Below are positions 1 through 5,742 of a DNA stretch of 11,561 nt, in pieces. The stretch spans positions 1-11,561 of the forward strand of contig SLNF01000101.1 in the NCBI GenBank assembly GCA_007133145.1, in the 5' to 3' direction. Numbering within the stretch: the first letter of the stretch is position 1; each line of letters starts with the position of its first letter. The notes under the pieces are model-generated. The model was not told the DNA's origin. It made no database searches and worked only from the letters and a program-made list of their open reading frames with translations. The DNA is from Nitriliruptorales bacterium. GTDB taxonomy: Bacteria; Actinomycetota; Nitriliruptoria; Euzebyales; Egibacteraceae. A program made the position numbers and the translations under genes.

Positions 1-1523
1 GCCTCCTCGTCGGTCTCGCGCTGGGCGGCCTCGATGAGCTCGTCGACCTCGGGGTTGGAGTAGTAGCCGGAGTTGAAGCCGCCGTCCTCGGGCCAGGCAT
101 CGGTGCGCAGGGTGAGGAACGGCAGGGTGTCGGGGTCGGCGGTCATCCAGGCCATCTGGGCCATGTCGGCCTTGCCCTCGATGCCGGCGTTGACCTCGTC
201 GAGGAAGGTGTTCCACTCGTAGGTCTCGATCTCGGCGTTGATGCCGACCTCGGCGAGGTTGGCCTGCATGAACTCGCCCATCGGCACCGGCTCGAGCATG
301 CCGGAGCCACCTTCGGTGACGTAGAAGGTCACGTCGACGCCGTCACCGTAGCCGGCTTCCTCCATGAGCTCGCGAGCCCGGTCGGGGTCGTACTCGTAGG
401 GCTCGAGGTCAGGGTTGTACGCCGCGCCGAAGGCCTCGGCGATCGGGCCGTCGGCGACGGTGGCGGTGCCCTGGAGCACGTCGTTGACGAGCGATTCACG
501 ATCGATCGCGTGGTTGATCGCCTGGCGCATCAGCACGTCGTCGAAGGGCTCCTCGGCGAGGTTGAGGATGAGGAACCACACGTGCGGGCCCGCCTGCTCC
601 TGGACCTCGACGTCGGGGTCGTCGCGCAGGGCGGCGACGTCGTCGGGCGGCACCTCGACGATCATGTCGGCGTTGCCGGCGAGCAGCTCGGTCACGCGGG
701 TCTGGGACTCCTCGATCGGGCGGAAGACGAGGCCGGGCACGCCAGGCGCGCCGTCCCAGTAGTCGTCGTTGCGCTCGAGCGTCACGCGCTCGTTGCCGAG
801 CCACTCGACGAAGGTGTAGGGACCGGTGCCGGCGGGGTTGCGCCCGACGTCCTCGCCGTGCTCCTCGACGGCCTGCGGGGAGATGAGCAGCCCCGTGGGG
901 TAGGCGAGGTTGGAGAGGAACGGCGCGAACGGCTCGCTCAGGGTGAACTCGACGGTGTACTCGTCGAGCACCTCGACGGTCTCGACCTGGCCGAAGAACT
1001 GGTCGGCGAGCGGGAAGGGGCCGGTGTCGGCGAAGGGGTGGTCCTCGTCGAGCATGCGCTCGAAGTTGAACTGCACCGCCTCGGCGTCGAACGGCGCCCC
1101 ATCGTGGAACTCGACGTCGTCGCGCAGCTCGAAGGTGTAGACGAGGCCGTCGTCGCTGATCTCCCAGTCGGTGGCCAGCGCCGGCTCCACCTCGAGGGAG
1201 TCGTCGTCGTAGCGGACGAGCCCGTCGTAGAGGTTGATGTTGATGCGGAAGTCGTTGACCGCCGTCACCGCGTGGGGGTCGAGCGAGGCGGGCTCGGCGA
1301 CTTGGCCGATGACGAGCGGGTCACCGTCGAGCTCCTCGGCGACCTCGTCGAGATCGTCATCGACGTCCTCGTCGACCTCATCGACGTCGTCGTCGGGCTC
1401 GGCGACGTCCTCACCGTTCTCGTCAGGCAGGCTGCAGGCGGCCGCGACGAGCGCGAGGACGAGCAGCAGGAGGAGGTACCGGGATCTCGCGAGCAGTTGA
1501 CTGGTACGGGGTGATCTGCGCAT
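1..1523 (-). CDS. ABC transporter substrate-binding lipoprotein, family 5 (peptide/dipeptide type), C-terminus outside window
   Basis: About 507 residues are visible; the reading frame runs off the left edge, so the C-terminus is missing. It starts with a lipoprotein signal: basic N-terminus, a leucine/valine/alanine-rich core at residues 17-29, then a lipobox-like V-A-A-A-C with Cys30 as the likely lipidated residue. Residues 34-68 form a spacer in which 22 of 35 residues are Asp or Glu and none is basic. From about residue 70 it reads as SBP_bac_5: a P-A-S-L-D-P strand, L-A-T-D-W-E-I-S-D-D-G, F-E-L-R-D-D-V-E-F-H-D-G, then G-T-G-P-Y, and a later R-Q-A-I-N-H-A-I-D-R segment. Such proteins sit outside the membrane and deliver oligopeptides or other solutes to a Dpp/Opp-type permease. 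The substrate cannot be read from sequence, and permease and ATPase genes would lie outside the window. The ATG at 1523 is preceded by GGAAGGGA five bases upstream. Confidence 0.93.
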   Translation of the reverse strand, partial: MRRSPRTSQLLARSRYLLLLLVLALVAAACSLPDENGEDVAEPDDDVDEVDEDVDDDLDEVAEELDGDPLVIGQVAEPASLDPHAVTAVNDFRININLYDGLVRYDDDSLEVEPALATDWEISDDGLVYTFELRDDVEFHDGAPFDAEAVQFNFERMLDEDHPFADTGPFPLADQFFGQVETVEVLDEYTVEFTLSEPFAPFLSNLAYPTGLLISPQAVEEHGEDVGRNPAGTGPYTFVEWLGNERVTLERNDDYWDGAPGVPGLVFRPIEESQTRVTELLAGNADMIVEVPPDDVAALRDDPDVEVQEQAGPHVWFLILNLAEEPFDDVLMRQAINHAIDRESLVNDVLQGTATVADGPIAEAFGAAYNPDLEPYEYDPDRARELMEEAGYGDGVDVTFYVTEGGSGMLEPVPMGEFMQANLAEVGINAEIETYEWNTFLDEVNAGIEGKADMAQMAWMTADPDTLPFLTLRTDAWPEDGGFNSGYYSNPEVDELIEAAQRETDEE

Positions 1524-1575
1524 GACCGTCCCTTCCGGGTACACCTCGTCCCCGATCGAGGTGAGGTGGAGAACA

Positions 1576-1604
1576 ATTCTTACGGACTGCAGTAATCGTT
1601 GTAA
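1576..1604 (-). promoter_or_regulatory. Candidate promoter of the solute-binding protein gene
   Basis: In a conspicuously AT-rich patch, the minus strand reads TTACAA (1604-1599) and AAGAAT (1581-1576) with a 17-base spacer, each a partial match to the -35 and -10 consensus. A start of transcription near 1569 would give a leader of about 45 bases before the ATG at 1523. The match is moderate; the AT-rich setting and spacing are the main support. Confidence 0.4.
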
Positions 1605-1612
1605 CGATCGTT
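1595..1612. promoter_or_regulatory. Inverted repeat, possible operator upstream of the solute-binding protein gene
   Basis: ATCGTT (1595-1600), two bases, then AACGAT (1603-1608) form a perfect 6-2-6 inverted repeat. The overlapping ten bases 1603-1612 (AACGATCGTT) are themselves palindromic. The repeat overlaps the proposed -35 element, where a repressor would act. No cognate regulator is encoded next to it in this window. Confidence 0.35.
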
Positions 1613-1810
1613 CGCCCCCCCGTCAAGCGCGGCACGCTCGCTGGGCCGTGACCTGCGGTGACGTCCTCCTTCGCGCGCCGGGGCATGCGGCGGGTGAGGC
1701 GCCGGCTCGGCCGGAGCGCCGCAGGCAACGCCGCGGGAGGACGGAGCACCGCGGCCACCACGACACCTGCCGGGCGGGGAGTCGGCGAGGGTCCCACGCA
1801 CGCCGAGGCC

Positions 1811-1827
1811 CCGACCGGGCCGGTCGG
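1811..1827 (-). terminator. Possible hairpin terminator after the HNH gene
   Basis: CCGACCG and CGGTCGG form a perfect seven-base stem around a three-base loop, 15 bases past the HNH stop codon in the direction of transcription. There is no T-rich tract after it, so it is not a classic intrinsic terminator. It may act as a weak or tract-less terminator, or only protect the 3' end. Confidence 0.25.
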
Positions 1828-1841
1828 TTGCTGGGGCGGGG

Positions 1842-3527
1842 TCATCGTCGACACCGGTCGTGCGCAGGTGCACCGTCAGGAGGCGGACCCTCTCCCCCTG
1901 CACCTCGCGGCGGCCCACCCGGTGGCGCCCCGCGCCCTCGTCCCCGACGGCCCCTCGGGCGGTCGACCCGGTAGGCCTCGCCGTCGCGTTCGACGGTCCA
2001 GCCGCGATGGTGGATCCCGTGGTGACAGGAGGCACAGACGAGCACGAGATTGTCGAGGTCGGTCGGCCCGCCGTGCCGCCACCACTTCACGTGATGGATC
2101 TGGCAGCGCGAGGCGGGGGCTCCACAGCCCACACACCGGCGGTCCCGGGCGATGACCGCCTGGCGCTGGCGGCGGGTGGGCCGTCGCTCGGTGCGGCCGA
2201 TGTCGAGGATCTCGCCGTTGCGCCCCTTGAGGACCGGGGTGATGTCGGCGTCGCAGAAGAGCTCGCGAGCGGTCGCCGAGCCGACGGGCCCGTAGCCGTC
2301 GAGCTCGGAGGCGAGCGCCCCCTCGAGGCCCTCGAGCGCCTCGAGGCTCGTGATGAGCATGACGTGCGGACGCTGGACGGCGACCTCGGGCAGCTGCCCG
2401 GCGTCGAGGAGCTGCTTGGCGGCCGACGCCAGCGCATCGGCTTGACGCTGCCCGAGGTCGCGCTCGTCGTCCTCGCCGTCGCGTCGCCCGAGCGAGTCGA
2501 GCAGCGCCCTGACGTGGGCGGCGGTGACCGGATCGAGCTCACCGCTGAGGCGCGCCATCCCGTCGGGGCCCTGCGCGGCTGCGAGCCGTAGCCAACGACG
2601 CGCGTGGGCCCGGGCCTCCTTGGCCTCCTGGCTGTCGGTGGAGCGCTGGGCGTGCCAGTCGGCGACGCGGCGCGAGAGCTCGTGGGGCAGCTCGCCGGCA
2701 CCGTGCTCGGCGATGAGGTCGTCGAGCTCGGCGCGGGCCCGTCGATGGGCCTCGGGGTCCTTCGACAAGGCCGGGTCGCAGCCGAGCTCCTTGGTCGCCC
2801 GCACGGCGACGTCGAGGTGGCGGCGCTCGAGGTCGCCTGCGGCCAGTGCGCTCGCGGTCCGGGGGAGGAACTCGAGCTTGGCCGCGGCGGCGACGTCACG
2901 CTTGGCCTGCCCGAAGGAGATCTGCCCACGATCGGCGAGCAGGCCGGCGGTGGAGCTCGCCCCGTGCTCGAGGCAGACCTGTCGCTCGTCGAGCGCGGCC
3001 ACGCGCCGCAGGCGCTCCGCCGCGCAGCGGCGTTGGAGCCTCTCGAGCTCGTCGACCGAGGTGAGGAGTGTCGACGCCGACGTCGGCTCGCCGCCGGGGC
3101 GCTCGGGGGCGCCGGCAGTGGTGGTCCCGGTCGACCGTTCCGCGTCGCCGTCGACGAGCTCGGCCGCGAGGTGATCGAGGAGGAGGCCCGTCGCGGCGAG
3201 CGCCTCCTCGGTCGTGATCGCGGGGCCGGAGGCGCTGCGCAGCGCATCGCCGACGAGGCCGACGAGCCCGGTGCCGTCGGTGGCCGGATCCGTCGGCGCC
3301 GCCGTCCCGACCGGCGCGCATTCGAGCGCAGCGCCGGCGTCGAAGGACCCGCACTCCGTCGAGGCCCCGGCGTCGAAGGACCTGCGCGCAGACCCCTCGC
3401 TCGCGACACGCCCGGCGAGACCGTGCAGGGCACCGCACCCGTGGGGACGATGCCGGACCCGACGGGACGCGGCGCCAACCGCCTCGTAGGAGGCTGATGC
3501 CTCGCGCGCCGTGCGTATCGAACTCAT
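1842..3527 (-). CDS. DUF222 / HNH endonuclease domain protein (13E12 repeat family), predicted SOS-controlled
   Basis: The 561-residue protein has the standard two-part layout. An alanine/arginine-rich helical DUF222 region fills roughly residues 80-400. A C-terminal HNH nuclease domain follows at about 465-510, with C-V-G-C-G, C-Q-I-H-H-V-K-W-W, G-G-P-T-D-L-D-N-L and C-A-S-C-H-H-G-I-H-H-R-G-W. The paired Cys motifs should hold zinc and the His-His pair is the catalytic core. The last 40 residues are a low-complexity Gly/Pro/Arg tail. Near the N-terminus a ten-residue motif beginning S-F-D-A-G-A occurs twice. I start the gene at the ATG at 3527: the longer TTG start at 3563 coincides with the -35 box. 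The ATG sits inside a perfect LexA box. These genes are common in actinobacteria, often in many copies, and their cellular role is poorly known. Cleavage of DNA is inferred from the motif. Confidence 0.9.
   Translation of the reverse strand: MSSIRTAREASASYEAVGAASRRVRHRPHGCGALHGLAGRVASEGSARRSFDAGASTECGSFDAGAALECAPVGTAAPTDPATDGTGLVGLVGDALRSASGPAITTEEALAATGLLLDHLAAELVDGDAERSTGTTTAGAPERPGGEPTSASTLLTSVDELERLQRRCAAERLRRVAALDERQVCLEHGASSTAGLLADRGQISFGQAKRDVAAAAKLEFLPRTASALAAGDLERRHLDVAVRATKELGCDPALSKDPEAHRRARAELDDLIAEHGAGELPHELSRRVADWHAQRSTDSQEAKEARAHARRWLRLAAAQGPDGMARLSGELDPVTAAHVRALLDSLGRRDGEDDERDLGQRQADALASAAKQLLDAGQLPEVAVQRPHVMLITSLEALEGLEGALASELDGYGPVGSATARELFCDADITPVLKGRNGEILDIGRTERRPTRRQRQAVIARDRRCVGCGAPASRCQIHHVKWWRHGGPTDLDNLVLVCASCHHGIHHRGWTVERDGEAYRVDRPRGRRGRGRGAPPGGPPRGAGGEGPPPDGAPAHDRCRR
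3334..3382. repeat. Short direct repeat inside the HNH gene
   Basis: Sixteen identical bases occur at 3334-3349 and 3367-3382, spaced 33 bases apart. Because 33 is a multiple of three, the duplication stays in frame and encodes the doubled S-F-D-A-G-A motif near the protein's N-terminus. This looks like a small slippage duplication in a non-conserved segment. Confidence 0.6.
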
Positions 3528-3533
3528 GTTCGA
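3518..3533. promoter_or_regulatory. LexA binding site (SOS box) over the HNH gene start
   Basis: The plus strand reads TCGAAC-TCAT-GTTCGA, a perfect 6-4-6 inverted repeat. It matches exactly the mycobacterial SOS box consensus TCGAAC-N4-GTTCGA and contains the GAAC-N4-GTTC core used by Gram-positive LexA. On the coding strand the four central bases contain the ATG start of the HNH gene. The box lies directly downstream of the -10 element and covers the expected transcription start, so bound LexA would block transcription. Confidence 0.85.
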
Positions 3534-3534
3534 A

Positions 3535-3563
3535 AGTATGCCACAGGCTGGATGGCGTGTCAA
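3535..3563 (-). promoter_or_regulatory. Promoter of the HNH gene
   Basis: The minus strand reads TTGACA (3563-3558, perfect -35), a 17-base spacer, and CATACT (3540-3535, good -10). Seven bases separate the -10 from the ATG at 3527, so transcription should begin at or within a base or two of the start codon. The mRNA would then be leaderless, which fits the lack of a ribosome binding site. The AGTATG of the -10 (plus strand) recurs at 3566-3571 within a short imperfect repeat. Confidence 0.75.
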
Positions 3564-3670
3564 CGAGTATGCACAGAAAACCCCCGGAAAAATGAGATCA
3601 TGTCAGCACCCTGGCGAGGCACCGAAGGGTAAGGCATGCAGCCGGGCGGCACCGCGGCAGACCGGTCGCC

Positions 3671-3744
3671 GCCCAGCACCCGCCGACTCGGCCCGCGAGC
3701 GTCCGCAGCCCAGCACCCGCCGGCACGGCCCGCGAGCGTCCGCA
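3671..3744. repeat. 37-bp tandem direct repeat, two copies plus a partial echo
   Basis: Positions 3671-3707 and 3708-3744 are back-to-back copies of a 37-base unit and differ at only two bases. A third copy starts at 3745 but decays after about seven bases. The segment CGGCCCGCGAGCG from the unit's right half occurs once more at 3790-3802. There are no spacers between copies. The repeat lies downstream of ngg and upstream of the HNH promoter; no function can be assigned. Confidence 0.8.
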
Positions 3745-3890
3745 GCCCAGCCACGCCGTGCCCCGGGCGCCTTCACCCCCGACGAGCGCCGGCCCGCGAG
3801 CGCCCCCTCAGGCCCCACACGTTCCCCTCAGCGCGACCGACCCGACCACGCCCGACCCCCGGCCCGCTCCGGTAGGTGCGCCGAAGGCCC

Positions 3891-5639
3891 CTACCCCCGC
3901 GCGGCCCGACGCCTGCGCGTGAGCGGGAAGAGCAGATCGACGAAGCGCTCGACGACCGGCTGGGGCTCGTGGTTGGCGAGCCCCGGACGCTCGTTGGCCT
4001 CGACGATGACGTAGTCGGGACCGGCGACGTCGGGTACGAGGAGGTCGACGCCGACGACCGGGATGCCGATCGCCTGGGCGGTGCGCACCGCGGCCTCGGC
4101 GAGCGCGGGGTGCAGGTCGGCGGTGACGTCGTGGATCGTCCCGCCGGTGTGGAGGTTCGCGGTCTTGCGCACGGTGAGCGCGGTGCCCTCGGGCAGCACG
4201 TCGTCGAGGTCGTAGCCGGCCTCGCGCACCGTCTGGCGGGTGTGGGCGTCGACGGGGATCGTCGACTCGCCGTGGGTGACCGCGGCGCGCCGGCGGCTCT
4301 GCTTGTCGATGAGCTCGGCAACGGTGTGCCGGCCGGTGCCGAGGATCTCCGGCGGGCGGCGCACCGCCGCGGCGACGACCTCGTCGTCGATGACGACGAC
4401 CCGGAGGTCCTCCCCCGGGGCGAAGGCCTCGATGAGGACGTCGGGGCAGAAGCTGCGCGCGTGGGCGACGGCGTCGGCGAGGTCGGCGGGGTCGGTGATG
4501 CCGACGGTCACGCCGTTGCCCTGCTCCCCGCGCGCGGGCTTCACGACGACCTCGCCGACCTCCTCGAGGAAGGCGACGTCGTGCTCGTCGCCGCGGGCCG
4601 CCCTGCCGGGGGGCACGGCGAGGCCGACCTTCTCGAGCAGCCGGCGCGTCACGCCCTTGTCGTCACAGCGACTCATCGCCACGGCGGTCGTGAGCTCGGA
4701 GAGCGCCTGACGGGTGACGACCTCCCGTCCGCCGTGGGAGAGCACCATCTCGCCCCACTCGCCGTCGAGGACGCGCACGCTGATGCCACGGCGCCTCGCC
4801 TCCTCGGCGATGATCCGGGCGTAGGGGTTGAGGTCGTCGGGCGGCGGTGCGGGGGTGAACAGCGGCTCGTTGATGGGGTTCTTGCGCTTGACGCAGAAGA
4901 CGGGAACGCGCTCGAAGCCGAGCTTCTCGTAGAGGCGGATCGCCGCGCCGTTGTCGTGGAGGACCGAGAGGTCGAGGTAGGCGCGGGCGCGTGCCTGGTA
5001 GCGCTCGACGAGCGTGCGCACGAGCGCCTCGCCGACGCCGGGCTTGCGGGCCTGCGGGTCGACGGCGAGGCACCACAGGCTCGCGCCGGACTCGGGGTCA
5101 CCGAAGGCGAAGGCGTGGTCGACGCCGGTGACGGTGCCGATGACCTCGCCGGTGTCCGCGTCCTCGGCGACGAGGTAGGTGAACGTCGGCGTGCGCTGGT
5201 TGCGCCACATCACCCCGGGCTCGGCGGTGACCATGCCGTTGCGCTGGTAGAGGCGGTTGGTCGCCCGTGCGTCCTCCTCGGTGCGCATCTTCCGGACGAC
5301 GACACCGCGCGCCGGCTGGCGTGCGGGGCGGTAGGCGTGCATCCACAGCCGGTAGGTGTAGGAGGGGTCGATGAAGAGCTCGTCGGGCCTGTGCGCGACG
5401 AGGACATGCGGGTCGCGCAGGTAGAGGGCGACGTCGCGCTGGCCGCGCGCCTCGGCGCGCAACTCGTCGGCGAGGGCGGTGTGGTCGCCGTAGGTCTGCC
5501 CGAACAGCAGCCGGCCCCAGCCGCAGTCGACGGCGACGTCGTGCTCGACGACGCTCGCGGCGCGTGAGGGCGGCTGCTCCCAGGTCTTCGTCGAGAGCGC
5601 GTCGCCGCGGTGGACGCGGTGGTCGTAGCCCTTGCTCAT
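3891..5639 (-). CDS. ngg: N-acetylglutaminylglutamine synthetase (GNAT/ATP-grasp fusion)
   Basis: This 582-residue protein joins an N-terminal GNAT acetyltransferase domain to a C-terminal ATP-grasp ligase, the architecture of NAGGN synthetase. The GNAT part spans about residues 112-250, with an acetyl-CoA loop Q-A-R-K-P-G-V-G near 196-203 and N-G-A-A-I-R-L-Y-E-K-L-G-F following. The ATP-grasp part spans about 310-560, with V-V-K-P-A-R-G-E-Q-G-N-G at 365-376, N-L-H-T-G-G at 495-500 and V-I-V-E-A-N-E-R-P-G-L at 544-554, resembling cyanophycin synthetase. It should join two glutamines and acetylate the product in the cytoplasm. asnO lies 103 bases upstream on the same strand, so the two are probably cotranscribed. 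I prefer the ATG at 5639 because GAGGAG lies ten bases upstream; an in-frame GTG at 5672 would add 11 residues without a site. The family is best known from proteobacteria. Confidence 0.92.
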   Translation of the reverse strand: MSKGYDHRVHRGDALSTKTWEQPPSRAASVVEHDVAVDCGWGRLLFGQTYGDHTALADELRAEARGQRDVALYLRDPHVLVAHRPDELFIDPSYTYRLWMHAYRPARQPARGVVVRKMRTEEDARATNRLYQRNGMVTAEPGVMWRNQRTPTFTYLVAEDADTGEVIGTVTGVDHAFAFGDPESGASLWCLAVDPQARKPGVGEALVRTLVERYQARARAYLDLSVLHDNGAAIRLYEKLGFERVPVFCVKRKNPINEPLFTPAPPPDDLNPYARIIAEEARRRGISVRVLDGEWGEMVLSHGGREVVTRQALSELTTAVAMSRCDDKGVTRRLLEKVGLAVPPGRAARGDEHDVAFLEEVGEVVVKPARGEQGNGVTVGITDPADLADAVAHARSFCPDVLIEAFAPGEDLRVVVIDDEVVAAAVRRPPEILGTGRHTVAELIDKQSRRRAAVTHGESTIPVDAHTRQTVREAGYDLDDVLPEGTALTVRKTANLHTGGTIHDVTADLHPALAEAAVRTAQAIGIPVVGVDLLVPDVAGPDYVIVEANERPGLANHEPQPVVERFVDLLFPLTRRRRAARG

Positions 5640-5691
5640 CGTCGTCGCGCTCCTCGGGGTGGGTGGGGACACGCCGGTGGGGTGGGCGGGG

Positions 5692-5717
5692 CCGTCCCGG
5701 TCACCGCGACCGGACGG
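5692..5717 (-). other. Intercistronic hairpin between asnO and ngg
   Basis: The arms at 5692-5702 and 5708-5717 pair around a five-base loop, with one bulged base: CCGTC-CCGGTC against GACCGG-ACGG on the plus strand. It lies between the asnO stop and the ngg ribosome binding site, without a T tract. It could tune the relative amounts of the two messages or be incidental in GC-rich DNA. Confidence 0.35.
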
Positions 5718-5742
5718 GCACGGCCGGACGCCGGAGGGGTGC

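Larger units (their letters stand above)
1524..1841. other. Intergenic region between HNH gene and solute-binding protein gene
   Basis: No gene is supported in these 318 bases. The left part holds the ribosome binding site, promoter and inverted repeat of the solute-binding protein gene. The right part is GC-rich and holds a short hairpin just after the HNH stop codon. Open frames that cross the region lack a recognisable product and belong to the antisense noise of GC-rich DNA. Confidence 0.6.
3528..3890. other. Intergenic region between ngg and the HNH gene
   Basis: No gene is supported in these 363 bases. The left end holds the promoter and half of the SOS box of the HNH gene, with an AT-richer patch to about 3605. 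The middle (3671-3802) holds a tandem duplication and a shorter third echo. I see no clear T-tailed terminator for the ngg transcript. Frames crossing the region encode repetitive Arg/Pro/Ala sequence without family features. Confidence 0.6.

Noticed and set aside
510..1514. 334-residue open frame on the plus strand
   Set aside because: It is antisense to the solute-binding protein and has low-complexity Val/Asp/Glu/Leu composition.
2604..3497. 297-residue open frame on the plus strand over the HNH gene
   Set aside because: It is an antisense shadow; the HNH gene on the other strand has a promoter, an operator and conserved catalytic motifs.
3671..3744. CRISPR-like array
   Set aside because: The two 37-base copies abut without spacers and there are no cas genes nearby.
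3528..3890. Plus-strand frames in the spacer between ngg and the HNH gene as a real gene
   Set aside because: They run through the tandem repeat and into antisense of ngg, and encode Arg/Pro/Ala-rich sequence with no ribosome binding site or motif.
3876..5567. 563-residue open frame on the plus strand
   Set aside because: It is fully antisense to ngg, whose GNAT and ATP-grasp motifs are intact, and shows no recognisable domain.
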